This document shows positions 1 through 8,469 of a stretch of DNA of 45,732 nt, piece by piece. The notes under the pieces are model-generated. The model was given only the letters and a program-made list of their open reading frames with translations, searched no databases and had not been told where the DNA came from. Source of the stretch: Melioribacter roseus (lineage in GTDB: Bacteria > Bacteroidota > Ignavibacteria > Ignavibacteriales > Melioribacteraceae); NCBI GenBank assembly GCA_020723165.1, contig DYJK01000016.1, positions 1 to 45,732 of the forward strand, read 5' to 3'. Made by a program: the position numbers and the translations under genes. The stretch's first letter is position 1. Each line of letters opens with the position of its first letter.

Positions 1-194
1 TGACGTGCGGAACTTCCTTGTGCAACCAGAACTATTTCACCAACACCGGCACCAGCAGAATCTACCGCTACTACAGTTGCTTCTTTCGGCGTGTAGTCTA
101 AATTCAAGTGACGCACAATCAAAAATTTTGCACCGACAAGATTTTCATCTTTCCGGGTCGACCAAACGGTTCCGATTACTTTTCCTAGTATCAG
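1..194 (-). CDS. EutN/CcmL-family microcompartment vertex protein (BMC-P), 3' end cut by window
   Basis: The 64 visible codons match the N-terminal two thirds of the EutN/CcmL pentamer fold that caps the vertices of bacterial microcompartment shells. Residues 3-8 read LGKVIG, followed by a TVWSTRKDENLVGAKF segment and, near the cut edge, a GEIVLVAQGSSAR segment; these are hallmark stretches of the family. The reading frame has no ATG. An in-frame TAA lies about 14 codons upstream, and the best start is CTG at 192-194, preceded by GAGG with a 5-base gap. That puts M-I-L-G-K at the N-terminus, as in relatives. Family membership is confident from sequence; the rare CTG start is inferred. It lies 216 bases downstream of deoB on the same strand. 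The cargo pathway is not visible here. Confidence 0.85.
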   Translation of the reverse strand, partial: MILGKVIGTVWSTRKDENLVGAKFLIVRHLNLDYTPKEATVVAVDSAGAGVGEIVLVAQGSSAR

Positions 195-410
195 TGTAAC
201 CTCGCAATTAAAATGGATAAATATTTTCTCTTATGCTTATATATTCTTACGGCAGTCAAAATTAGAATATTGTCAATTCTAGCGATTGTACATTCATTGA
301 TTCTTGTGTGGTTGCAACTTTATTAAAAAAATCTGAAATCTTCAAACTGTTAAGTGATTTTATTCTTATTGAATCAGGCGCTCACACGCATGTACCAATT
401 TTTTATCACC
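195..410 (-). other. Intergenic region between deoB and the microcompartment gene
   Basis: This 216-base A+T-rich gap follows the deoB stop and precedes the EutN-like gene. I see no clear terminator hairpin and no plausible small gene. TTGACA- and TTGACT-like hexamers occur about 60 and 45 bases before the CTG start, but neither has a convincing -10 box at standard spacing. It probably holds the microcompartment gene's promoter, which I cannot place firmly. Confidence 0.4.
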
Positions 411-1574
411 TCATTCGTTCAAAAAACTCATACCGCACAAATCATTATTGATATTAAAGTAATGTGCAACTGTTTGAGCAATATCAGAAAAAGTTTTTCG
501 TGTACCAAGATTTTTACCGCTTGAGTTTTTCTTGTAAAACAAAAGTGGAACATATTCCCGGCTGTGATCGGTACTTGGCGTTGTAGGATCATTGCCGTGG
601 TCGGCTGTTAAAATCAATCGATCTGTTTCATCAAGTTGGTCGAGTATCTTAGGTAAATGGTCATCAAATTCTTTCAGTGCTGATGCAAATCCGGGCGGAT
701 CATTCCTATGCCCGAAGTAAACATCAAAATCAACAAGGTTAGCAAATATGAAACTCCCTTTTGAATCCCGGCACTCGCGAATTAGGTAATCTATTCCTTC
801 TTGATTGGATTTTGTTTTCAGTTTTTTCTTAATACCACGATAATTAAATAGATCATTGATCTTACCAATAGCGATTGTTTCAATTCCGGCTTTATTAGCA
901 TAATCAAGAATTGTATCGGTGAATGGATCGATAGAAAAGTCCCTTCTATTAGTTGTACGCGTAAAATTTCCGACACTGCCGATAAATGGACGGGCTATCA
1001 CTCTGCCAACTGCATATTGATCAACTAAAATTTTTTCTCTTGTGATTGTACAAATTTCGTAAAGCCGATCGATTGGAATAATCTCTTCGTGCACGGCAAT
1101 CTGGAAAACTGAGTCTGCCGATGTATAAACAATCGGGTAACCGGTGTTGATATGCTGTTCGCCTAACACTTGAATAATCTCTGTTCCTGATGCAGCATAA
1201 TTGCCGAGAATTCCTTTAGAACCGGTTTCTTTTACAAACTGGTCAATAATATTCTTCGGGAATCCATCCGGGAACAACGGAAATTCTTTTTTGATTACTA
1301 ATCCCCCAATTTCCCAGTGCCCGGTTGTAGAATCTTTACCGATTGATACCTCGGCTAATTTTCCAAATGATGCTAACGGATTGCTTTGCGGTTCTATACC
1401 CTTGATCGGTATTATATTACCAAGACCAAGCGATTGTAGATTTGGCAAATTCAAACCACCTACGTATTCTGCAAGGTTAGCAAGTGTATTACTCCCCTCA
1501 TCCTTATATTTATAAGCATCGGGGAGTTCGCCTACTCCAACTCCATCAAGTACTATGATTATAAAATTATTCAA
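411..1574 (-). CDS. deoB: Phosphopentomutase
   Basis: DeoB interconverts (deoxy)ribose 1-phosphate and (deoxy)ribose 5-phosphate in cytoplasmic nucleoside salvage and catabolism. The 387-residue length is typical of the family. The alkaline-phosphatase-superfamily metal site begins with D10 in VLDGVGVGELPDA. The phosphorylated threonine is most likely T84 in the KDSTTGHWE segment, and the late TADHGNDP and DHSREYVPLL segments supply further metal ligands. The start is TTG, 5 bases after the stop of the upstream GAF/GGDEF gene with no strong ribosome binding site of its own, so translational coupling is likely. A microcompartment shell gene follows, which may link pentose-phosphate production from nucleosides to an encapsulated aldehyde pathway; that link is inference. 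Confidence 0.95.
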   Translation of the reverse strand: MNNFIIIVLDGVGVGELPDAYKYKDEGSNTLANLAEYVGGLNLPNLQSLGLGNIIPIKGIEPQSNPLASFGKLAEVSIGKDSTTGHWEIGGLVIKKEFPLFPDGFPKNIIDQFVKETGSKGILGNYAASGTEIIQVLGEQHINTGYPIVYTSADSVFQIAVHEEIIPIDRLYEICTITREKILVDQYAVGRVIARPFIGSVGNFTRTTNRRDFSIDPFTDTILDYANKAGIETIAIGKINDLFNYRGIKKKLKTKSNQEGIDYLIRECRDSKGSFIFANLVDFDVYFGHRNDPPGFASALKEFDDHLPKILDQLDETDRLILTADHGNDPTTPSTDHSREYVPLLFYKKNSSGKNLGTRKTFSDIAQTVAHYFNINNDLCGMSFLNE

Positions 1575-1579
1575 TGGGA

Positions 1580-3454
1580 TTAATTGATACTTTTAACAGT
1601 GTTGCCGCCTTTTTCAAGTGCTTTCTTCAAAGCTAACTCTGCATTGTAAAGCACTTCCTGAACATCTGTTTTGTTAGTTGTGGAAGCCACGCCAATTGAT
1701 ACAGTAAAGGTTGTCTGTTTTGTAACAACAGAAACCGGCTTGCGCGCAATTTTAATTCTAAGTTTTTCTGCCCAAAGAAAAACATCCTTTGGTGCAGTAT
1801 TAAAGAAATAGACTGCAAAGATTTTTTCGCTTAATCTGCCGAGTATATTAAGCGGTGTCATTTCGTCTTTGACCATTTGAGCGATTGCACGTAGAACTTT
1901 AGGGAATGGATCTCCTTCAAACAATGTATCTTGTTCGAGGAAATCATCTATGCGAATCAAAACAACTGCACCGTTTGTGTTTAACTCTTTACTTCTAACA
2001 AGATCAACAGATAATCTTTCAATAAACGAGTCATAATTTAAAGTACGTGTTTCTATATCAACCGAAAGGAGCCCTTTCAATATGCTTATGGATGAATAAG
2101 AATGGAGAATGAATGCAAACATCTTGGTAGCATTCTTTATGAAATTGACTTCGTTATTTGTGTAAACATTTTTCTTCAAACTCTCAAAACAGAGTACACC
2201 GTAATTCTGGTCATCATAAACTAAAGGGATTGCTAGGAATGAACCATCAAAACTGACATCCTCATTTTTAGAAAATCTTGGATATTCTGTTATCGATGTA
2301 TCATCAATTTTTACCGGTGTTGCACTCAAGATTGATTTACCGACAATTGTTCCGCTTAAATCCACTTCTAAATTTTCTCCGACATATTTCAGAGAAGTCT
2401 TATTCATGATTCTAACAGTTTTAAATTTTCCTTCTGTCGGAAAATATGATACAAAAGTAAAAGCATCCCAATCGATTAGTTCCTTAACAGCATTATCCAG
2501 GGCAGAATAGAGTTCTGTTTCTGATTCAAATTTCTTATCGTAACTTAAAACACCTATTAAAGCTTGTAGCCTCTTTTCTGCCTGGGTTTCGGAATATTTT
2601 TCTTCGAATAACGATATGATTACCGAAATAACCCTTACAATTTTTCCCAAAGAATAAATTTGTTCGATACCAAAAGCGTCATTCATTTTCGAATCTAATG
2701 TTAAAATTCCGGTGAGGGATTTTCCGTAGAACAGAGGTACACCAACAAAACTTTTTATTCCCTGGGGTGCATTGTAATAACGTATAACATCAATTTCTGC
2801 ATTAGTAGAAATATCGGTTAGGAGTTCCGGTTCTTCTTTTTGAATTATTTTACCAAGTATATCGTCTTCAAGATCAAATTTTTGTTTAGATATTTGAGTT
2901 GCACTCGAGACATATTTTTCAAGTGTTAAACGCCTCCGGTTTTTATTGTACCAAAAAAATGCCGCTGTATGTGCCATAAAGGAATCTTTAATAACACTCA
3001 GAATTTTTTCCAGTACAAAACCAAATTCTTCATCCTGGCTGACACCTTTCGGTAATTCTTCATGAACGATCTTTTCAAAATTTTCTTTGAAATTCGGCGG
3101 TTTGAAAAATTCTTTATTGCCGCGATTCAACGAAGGCGTAAAAGTATCGGCTGTGATTACTTCTATATTTTTATTCGGCGAAATAATCTTGAAATCTTCA
3201 CCTTTATCCGGCTGATATTTCTCTAAGGTCGATTCATCGAGATCATCAAATTCATTTTGAGAAATAATTTTATCACCCACAGCATCGGGCTTGGCAGAAT
3301 CGCGAAGAAATATTATAAAAGCTGCATAAATTATAAGGACAATACCTACAATAATTTTTATTATTAGTTCTTCGGTTAACAAAAGAAGCGCAATTAATAT
3401 GGGAATGAATATAAATGTGAGCAGCCTTTTTCTGTATTTTTCAGATAATCCCAT
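1580..3454 (-). CDS. Membrane-anchored GAF-GAF-degenerate GGDEF protein
   Basis: A 624-residue protein of unknown specific role. Two hydrophobic segments (about residues 9-27 and 31-50) form an N-terminal hairpin anchor. An acidic linker follows, then two GAF-like sensory domains (about 140-290 and 310-455) and a C-terminal domain with the GGDEF fold (about 470-620). In that domain the GG(D/E)EF signature is replaced by RLSEKIF, although a VSIGVAS strand typical of GGDEF proteins remains. It is therefore unlikely to synthesise cyclic di-GMP and could instead bind a nucleotide or act structurally; that is inference. The ATG is preceded by GGTGG. It lies 76 bases after engB and 5 bases before deoB. 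Confidence 0.8.
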   Translation of the reverse strand: MGLSEKYRKRLLTFIFIPILIALLLLTEELIIKIIVGIVLIIYAAFIIFLRDSAKPDAVGDKIISQNEFDDLDESTLEKYQPDKGEDFKIISPNKNIEVITADTFTPSLNRGNKEFFKPPNFKENFEKIVHEELPKGVSQDEEFGFVLEKILSVIKDSFMAHTAAFFWYNKNRRRLTLEKYVSSATQISKQKFDLEDDILGKIIQKEEPELLTDISTNAEIDVIRYYNAPQGIKSFVGVPLFYGKSLTGILTLDSKMNDAFGIEQIYSLGKIVRVISVIISLFEEKYSETQAEKRLQALIGVLSYDKKFESETELYSALDNAVKELIDWDAFTFVSYFPTEGKFKTVRIMNKTSLKYVGENLEVDLSGTIVGKSILSATPVKIDDTSITEYPRFSKNEDVSFDGSFLAIPLVYDDQNYGVLCFESLKKNVYTNNEVNFIKNATKMFAFILHSYSSISILKGLLSVDIETRTLNYDSFIERLSVDLVRSKELNTNGAVVLIRIDDFLEQDTLFEGDPFPKVLRAIAQMVKDEMTPLNILGRLSEKIFAVYFFNTAPKDVFLWAEKLRIKIARKPVSVVTKQTTFTVSIGVASTTNKTDVQEVLYNAELALKKALEKGGNTVKSIN

Positions 3455-3530
3455 TCTACCACCGAAAGATGTGCAGAAAAATTAATTTACTACAAATTTT
3501 CACTCAATAATAAGAAAGTTTTGCGAATTT

Positions 3531-4112
3531 TCATAAAAGGTGAGTTTGGATGTGATTAATAATTTCTTTCTTCCCGATTCCCTTAATAGCCGAAAAGTAG
3601 AAGAGGTTTGTACCGGGTATTGCTTCCGGGAAAATTCTTACCACATTTTTCTTTAGAGCTGCATAATCCGATTGTTTTAATTTATCTACCTTGTTAAATA
3701 CAAAATTGTACGGGATATCCTTCGCTTTAAGAAATCCGTTAAGCTGAATATCCAACACAGTGGGTTCGTAACGGCTATCCAACAGATGGAATGCAAAGAC
3801 AATCTGTTTATTGGCATCAAAATAATCTTCAATCAATTTCTTCCAGTATTCACGTTCTTTTTGAGAAACTTTAGCATAGCCGAAACCGGGTAGATCAACA
3901 ATGTAAAATTTATTCTCAACAAGGTAGTAATTAATCGATCGTGTTTTACCTGGGGTCGAGCTTGTCTTAGCTACACGTGAAGGCGAGAATAAACAATTAA
4001 TAAATGAAGATTTCCCAACATTAGAACGTCCGCAGAGTACAATTGCGGGCAATTCACGTTTTGGCAAATCTTGTAAATTATAAACCGCTTTTACAAATTC
4101 TATTTTTTTCAT
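3531..4112 (-). CDS. engB: Ribosome biogenesis GTP-binding protein EngB/YihA/YsxC
   Basis: An essential TrmE-Era-EngA superfamily GTPase that assists late assembly of the 50S subunit. All GTPase motifs are visible: G1 GRSNVGKSS (residues 28-36), the switch TPGKTRS, G3 DLPGFG (73-78), G4 NKVD (140-143) and G5 SAIKG (174-178). The length of 193 residues is normal. It is the first gene after the ribosomal supercluster terminator, so it should have its own promoter in the 4113-4210 gap; I could not place one with confidence. It leads the short cluster with the GAF/GGDEF protein and deoB. Confidence 0.96.
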   Translation of the reverse strand: MKKIEFVKAVYNLQDLPKRELPAIVLCGRSNVGKSSFINCLFSPSRVAKTSSTPGKTRSINYYLVENKFYIVDLPGFGYAKVSQKEREYWKKLIEDYFDANKQIVFAFHLLDSRYEPTVLDIQLNGFLKAKDIPYNFVFNKVDKLKQSDYAALKKNVVRIFPEAIPGTNLFYFSAIKGIGKKEIINHIQTHLL

Positions 4113-4210
4113 TTAGTAAACATAAAAATGAAAGGATATTGAATACAAATAGAGTATATATATGGACATCCAGCACATCAAATCATTGTCGTTAAGATAG
4201 ACGGACCATT

Positions 4211-4253
4211 TCTTTAAAACAAAAAAGAGTAACCGTATAACAGTTACTCTTTT
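4211..4253 (-). terminator. Intrinsic terminator of the ribosomal supercluster
   Basis: On the minus strand, AAAAGAGTAAC and GTTACTCTTTT form a perfect 11-bp stem (arms 4243-4253 and 4223-4233) around a 9-base loop, followed by a T-rich run ending in TTTTGTTTT. It lies about 20 bases after the rplQ stop and before engB, so it ends the alpha-operon transcript. Confidence 0.92.
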
Positions 4254-4272
4254 AATGAACATCAATTATAAA

Positions 4273-4845
4273 TTATTTATCGCCGGTTTTTCTAACCGTA
4301 GAGGTTTTACCTTTAGAAGGAGCCTTCTTTTCTTTTACTTTTTGATCGTCTGCTCTTTTTGCTCTTGGTGTTTTAGTTTTCGGAGCTTTCTTTTCTTCCT
4401 TTTTCTCAACTGTTTCTTTAGCAGTTTCGGTTTTGGGTGTTTCAGACCCGGCTTTTTCTTTTTTAGCTTTTTTCGGTTTTACTATACCGCTATAATCTAC
4501 AAGTTCAATTATTGCAAGTTCCGCGGCATCACCCTTTCTCAATCCAAGGCGTACAATCCTGGTATAACCGCCAGGTCTGTCGCCAATCTTCGGTATAATA
4601 TCACTGAATAATTCCTGGATTAATTGTCTATCCTTTATATCATCGTAAACATATCTTCTGGATGCAACAGAATCTGTTTTAGCTTTGGTAATAATCGGTT
4701 CAACAAATCTGCGGAGCTCTTTTGCTTTTGCAATAGTAGTTCTAATTTTTTTATGCTTAAGTAAAGAAGCAGCAAGATTTCTTAGTGTAGCGCGTCTGTG
4801 TTCAGAGGTTCTGCTTAGTTTTCTTCCTTTAACTCTATGTCTCAT
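4273..4845 (-). CDS. rplQ: 50S ribosomal protein L17 with a long charged tail
   Basis: L17 binds 23S rRNA near the exit-tunnel side of the large subunit. Residues 1 to about 120 carry the conserved MRHRVKGRKLSRTSEHRRA start and the GGYTRIVRLGLRKGDAAELA core. The protein is 190 residues instead of the usual 115-130. The extra ~65 residues form a low-complexity tail rich in Lys, Glu, Thr and Pro, almost certainly disordered. It is the last gene of the alpha operon, 23 bases after rpoA and directly followed by the terminator. Confidence 0.96.
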   Translation of the reverse strand: MRHRVKGRKLSRTSEHRRATLRNLAASLLKHKKIRTTIAKAKELRRFVEPIITKAKTDSVASRRYVYDDIKDRQLIQELFSDIIPKIGDRPGGYTRIVRLGLRKGDAAELAIIELVDYSGIVKPKKAKKEKAGSETPKTETAKETVEKKEEKKAPKTKTPRAKRADDQKVKEKKAPSKGKTSTVRKTGDK

Positions 4846-4868
4846 TATTTAACCTTCTGGGAAAAATG

Positions 4869-5864
4869 CTAATTAGTTTCTGGTTTATCTTTAACGTATT
4901 TATCTACGTCCATACCAAATTCAAGTCCGTAGTTCTCAACAATCTCAATCAATTCAGCAAGAGATTTTCTTCCGAAATTTCTGAATTTGAGCATTTCATT
5001 TTCGTCACGGCGTACAAGATCGCCAAGGGTTTTTATGTTAGCGGCTTTCAGACAGTTGTGCGAGCGGACGCTTAATTCAAGATCGTCGACATTTGTTGTA
5101 AGAATTTTTCTTAACCTTTCAGCTTCGGCATCTTTTTCACTCTCAACTTTTTCTTCTTCGGGTTCAGCATCAAAGTTGATGAATAATTGTATATGATCCT
5201 TTAGTATCTTAGCTGAACTTGATAACGATTCTTCCGGTGTAATGGAACCATCAGTTGTAATTTCGAGTGTCAATTTCTCGTAATCGTTTTTCTCACCGAT
5301 ACGAACATTTTCAACTTCATAACGGGCATTGACTATCGGGGTGAAAATTGAATCGATCAATATTGTTCCGATTGTCATTTCAGGAATTTTCTGTTCGTTA
5401 GATGGAACGTATCCTTTACCAACACCGAATTTCAATTCCAAATTTAATTTTGCATCCGGATTCAACCGGGCAATCAATAAACCTGGATTTAATATTTCAA
5501 TATCGGGACAAGCTTTTTGGATATCTTCAGCTTTAAATTCTTTAATGCCAGAAAGAGATAATTCGCAACCGGTTGCTTTTTTGTTGATGATTCTCATTCT
5601 AACTTTTTTAAGGTTAAGGATTATTTCGGTAACATCTTCAACTACACCCGGTATTGTAGAGAATTCGTGAAGAACCCCTTCAATTTTAACTGCAGTAATA
5701 GCTGCGCCAGTAAGAGAGGATAATAATACTCTTCTTATTGCATTGCCTAATGTTACTCCGAATCCTCGCTCTAATGGTTGCACAATAAATCTACCGAATG
5801 TTGCACTTTTTGAGGAATCGTCTAATACAACGCCATCGGGCATCTTTATAAACGGATAGCTCAT
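4869..5864 (-). CDS. rpoA: DNA-directed RNA polymerase alpha subunit
   Basis: The alpha dimer nucleates RNA polymerase assembly and contacts activators and UP elements. The N-terminal domain (about 1-235) includes the FGRFIVQPLERGFGVTLGNA segment used in dimerisation and beta/beta' binding. An acidic linker leads to the C-terminal DNA-binding domain (about 255-320), with the ELSVRSHNCLKAANI and RNFGRKSLAEL helix-hairpin motifs. The length of 331 residues is normal. It sits between rpsD and rplQ in the standard alpha-operon order. Confidence 0.98.
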   Translation of the reverse strand: MSYPFIKMPDGVVLDDSSKSATFGRFIVQPLERGFGVTLGNAIRRVLLSSLTGAAITAVKIEGVLHEFSTIPGVVEDVTEIILNLKKVRMRIINKKATGCELSLSGIKEFKAEDIQKACPDIEILNPGLLIARLNPDAKLNLELKFGVGKGYVPSNEQKIPEMTIGTILIDSIFTPIVNARYEVENVRIGEKNDYEKLTLEITTDGSITPEESLSSSAKILKDHIQLFINFDAEPEEEKVESEKDAEAERLRKILTTNVDDLELSVRSHNCLKAANIKTLGDLVRRDENEMLKFRNFGRKSLAELIEIVENYGLEFGMDVDKYVKDKPETN

Positions 5865-5893
5865 GTAGTATCCTCTTTTTTTAAATTTATAAA

Positions 5894-6505
5894 TTACTTA
5901 GAATATAATTCGACTACTAATTGTTCATTTACTGTTAAAGGAATGTCTTCTCTTTCCGGAACACTTACAAAAGTGCCGGAGAGCGTTGCTTTATCTAAAC
6001 TTAACCATGAATATAACGATGCATCTTTTACACGTCTCATTGAATTATGGATAACATCTAATTTCTTGCTTTTATCGCGTACAGAAATAAGATCACCGGC
6101 AGATAAAAGATAAGACGGTACGTTCACTTTGTCGTTGTTAACTCTAAAATGACCGTGCACAACAAGCTGGCGTGCTGCTCGTCTTGTTGGTGCTAATCCT
6201 AAACGATAGACAACATTGTCCAAACGGCGCTCAAGCAATTTAACCAAATTATCGCCCGTTTTTCCTTTCATCCTCGTTGCTTTCTCAAAATAATTTCTAA
6301 ACTGGCGTTCTAAAACACCGTATATATATTTCATTTTTTGTTTTTCTTTTAACTGTGTGCCGTATTCCGATACTTTTGCACGGCGTGATTTACCATGTTG
6401 ACCGGGTCCGTATGGACGGCGTTCCATATACTTACTAGCTTTAGTACTTAGCGGAATACCCAACTTACGAGATAATTTTACTATTGATTCTGTGTTTCGT
6501 GCCAT
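5894..6505 (-). CDS. rpsD: 30S ribosomal protein S4
   Basis: S4 is a primary 16S rRNA binder that nucleates 30S assembly and in many bacteria autoregulates the alpha operon. Its 203 residues include the S4 RNA-binding domain (about 93-155), starting at the LERRLDNVVYRLGLAPTRRA segment. The N-terminal zinc cysteines seen in some relatives are absent (C-minus type). It lies 28 bases after rpsK and 29 before rpoA. No obvious S4 leader structure was found. Confidence 0.98.
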   Translation of the reverse strand: MARNTESIVKLSRKLGIPLSTKASKYMERRPYGPGQHGKSRRAKVSEYGTQLKEKQKMKYIYGVLERQFRNYFEKATRMKGKTGDNLVKLLERRLDNVVYRLGLAPTRRAARQLVVHGHFRVNNDKVNVPSYLLSAGDLISVRDKSKKLDVIHNSMRRVKDASLYSWLSLDKATLSGTFVSVPEREDIPLTVNEQLVVELYSK

Positions 6506-6533
6506 TGTTTTTTATTATTTCCTTTTAATTTTT

Positions 6534-6920
6534 TTACACTCTTCTGCGTTTTGGCGGTCTGCAACCGTTGTGAGGAATTGGTGTTGTATCTTTAATAGAT
6601 AGAATTTCAAGACCGGCAACATTCATAGCCCTTATAGCTGCCTCTCTACCGGCACCGGGACCTTTTACAAAAACATCAATTTTTCTTAAACCAAGATCAT
6701 GAGCTTCTTTAGCTGCTGCTTCGGCAGTAACCTGGGCTGCAAACGGAGTGTTTTTTCTCGATCCTTTAAATCCATTTTTACCGGCAGAGGACCATGAAAT
6801 TGTATTTCCATAAATATCGGTTATTGTAACAATCACATTGTTGAACGATGCTTTAATATGTGCTACACCCACAGCATCAACGTGAACTTTCTTTTTAGTC
6901 TTTTTAACTACCTTAGCCAA
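6534..6920 (-). CDS. rpsK: 30S ribosomal protein S11
   Basis: S11 lies on the 30S platform near the E site and helps hold the mRNA path. Its 128 residues contain the family core, with [20 protein letters not shown] and the terminal [13 protein letters not shown]. The start codon is TTG, preceded by AGGAG, and gives the expected [12 protein letters not shown]-terminus. It is 22 bases after rpsM, in alpha-operon order. Confidence 0.98.
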   Translation of the reverse strand: MAKVVKKTKKKVHVDAVGVAHIKASFNNVIVTITDIYGNTISWSSAGKNGFKGSRKNTPFAAQVTAEAAAKEAHDLGLRKIDVFVKGPGAGREAAIRAMNVAGLEILSIKDTTPIPHNGCRPPKRRRV

Positions 6921-6942
6921 TGTTGCTCCTTGTAATTATTTA

Positions 6943-7326
6943 TTACTTCTTAGCTGCCACTTTTTTCTTGCCGGCAACTGTTTTACGTTTTCCTTTACGT
7001 GTTCGGGAATTGGTTCTAGTACGCTGACCTCTGACCGGTAATCCTCTCCTATGACGCAGTCCGCGGTAGCTTCCTATATCCATTAGTCGTTTAATATTCT
7101 GCTGAACTTCACTTCTCAATGCACCTTCAACTTTGTATTCAGAAGTCATTATCGAACGAATTTTTGCAACTTCTTCTTCGGTGAGTTCGCTGATTTTTTT
7201 ATTCGGATTAACATTTGCCTTGGCAAGAATATCTGATGCTGCTTGTCTTCCAACACCAAAAATATAAGTTAATCCTATAAATGCTTTTTTCTGTTTTGGT
7301 AAATCTATACCAGCTATACGAGCCAA
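6943..7326 (-). CDS. rpsM: 30S ribosomal protein S13
   Basis: S13 forms the head bridge to the 50S subunit and touches P-site tRNA with its basic tail. The 127 residues begin [14 protein letters not shown] and contain the [19 protein letters not shown] segment near residue 90, then a lysine-rich end. The start is TTG with a strong AGGAGG eight bases upstream; no ATG is available. It follows rpmJ by 19 bases. Confidence 0.98.
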   Translation of the reverse strand: MARIAGIDLPKQKKAFIGLTYIFGVGRQAASDILAKANVNPNKKISELTEEEVAKIRSIMTSEYKVEGALRSEVQQNIKRLMDIGSYRGLRHRRGLPVRGQRTRTNSRTRKGKRKTVAGKKKVAAKK

Positions 7327-7345
7327 ATCTTATTCCTCCTAAGTT

Positions 7346-7459
7346 TTAACCTTGTCTTTGTTTGTGTTTTGGATTTTTACAGATAATTCTAACGACACCT
7401 TTTCGTTTAATTATCTTGCAGTGCTCGCACATTTTTTTTACGGATGATCTAACTTTCAT
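7346..7459 (-). CDS. rpmJ: 50S ribosomal protein L36
   Basis: A 37-residue protein starting [15 protein letters not shown] and ending in PKHKQRQG. It has the zinc-ribbon ligands Cys11, Cys14, Cys27 and His32, so it is the zinc-binding C-plus form. L36 stabilises 23S rRNA near the L7/L12 stalk base. It sits between infA (10-base gap) and rpsM (19-base gap), the usual bacterial place. Confidence 0.96.
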   Translation of the reverse strand: MKVRSSVKKMCEHCKIIKRKGVVRIICKNPKHKQRQG

Positions 7460-7469
7460 CACTACTCCA

Positions 7470-7688
7470 TTATCTATATCTGTAAGTAATTCTACCTTTG
7501 TTCAAATCATACGGCGATAGTTCAATTGCAACTTTATCGCCAACCAAAATTTTAATGAAGTGCATCCTCATCTTGCCTGAAATATGGGCTAAAATTTCAT
7601 GACCATTATCTAAACGAACACGGAAGTGAGCATTTGGTAATGTCTCTGTTACAATTCCGTCAATTTTTATTGGTCCTTGTTTAGCCAT
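7470..7688 (-). CDS. infA: Translation initiation factor IF-1
   Basis: IF-1 is an OB-fold protein that blocks the A site during 30S initiation. Starting at the ATG at 7686-7688 it is exactly 72 residues, as in most bacteria, with the [12 protein letters not shown]-terminus and the [14 protein letters not shown] core. An ATG two codons upstream lies inside the end of map and gives an atypical N-terminus, so I chose the internal one. The start overlaps the map stop as TAATG, indicating translational coupling. Confidence 0.97.
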   Translation of the reverse strand: MAKQGPIKIDGIVTETLPNAHFRVRLDNGHEILAHISGKMRMHFIKILVGDKVAIELSPYDLNKGRITYRYR

Positions 7689-8449
7689 TAGCACTTCGTA
7701 AGTATTTCAGGTTTTCCTTCAATTATTGCTATTGTATGTTCAAAATGAGCAGACGGTAATCCATCTTGTGTTCTAACCGTCCAGCCATCTTCATCAATCG
7801 AAACTTTATAAGTTCCCATATTAATCATTGGTTCAATCGCCAGCGTCATTCCGTTTTTTAAGAGTGCCCCTACACCTCTCCTACCATAATTTGGTATTTG
7901 CGGATCTTCATGCAAATACTTACCTACTCCATGTCCGCAAAGATCTCTTACAACGGAAAAACCATTTCTTTCAACTAACGATTGTATAGCTTCTCCAACA
8001 TTACCTAATCTGTTTCCCGGTCTCGCTTGTTCAATTCCATCGTATAAAGATTTTTCTGTAACATCCATCAATTTTTTCTTTTCACCGCTAATATTTCCTA
8101 CGGCAACAGTTAATGCAGCATCGCCAAAGAAATTATTTTTTTCAACGCCTACATCAATAGAAAGTATTTCACCTTCTTTAAGCACTCTATTCCCGGGAAT
8201 ACCGTGAACGACTTCATTATCAACTGAAGAACAAATTGAACCCGGAAAATCGAAAGAGCCGGCTTGTGAATAACCTTTAAATGCGGCTCTCGCATCATTG
8301 CTTAAGATATAATCTTCGGCAATTTTATCGAGTTCTAATGTCGTTATGCCAGGTTTAACATAACGCTTCAATAATTGTAATGTCTCTGCAACAATCTGAC
8401 AACTTTCTCGTATGTAATCGATCTCTTTTTTCGATTTAATTAATATCAC
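7688..8449 (-). CDS. map: Methionine aminopeptidase, type I
   Basis: It removes the initiator methionine from nascent proteins. All five metal ligands are visible: Asp99, Asp110, His173 (CGHGVG), Glu206 (AIEPM) and Glu237 (FEHT), with the substrate-side His82. The length of 253 residues is that of a type Ia enzyme without an SH3-like extension. The start is GTG without a clear ribosome binding site, 20 bases after secY. The secY-map-infA-rpmJ order is common in bacteria. Confidence 0.97.
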   Translation of the reverse strand: MILIKSKKEIDYIRESCQIVAETLQLLKRYVKPGITTLELDKIAEDYILSNDARAAFKGYSQAGSFDFPGSICSSVDNEVVHGIPGNRVLKEGEILSIDVGVEKNNFFGDAALTVAVGNISGEKKKLMDVTEKSLYDGIEQARPGNRLGNVGEAIQSLVERNGFSVVRDLCGHGVGKYLHEDPQIPNYGRRGVGALLKNGMTLAIEPMINMGTYKVSIDEDGWTVRTQDGLPSAHFEHTIAIIEGKPEILTKC

Positions 8450-8469
8450 AATAAAATCAATCTATAAAA

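Noticed and set aside
5-199. Open plus-strand frame of 64 codons at the left edge
   Set aside because: It is antisense to the EutN/CcmL gene, whose minus-strand translation matches a known family; the plus frame resembles nothing.
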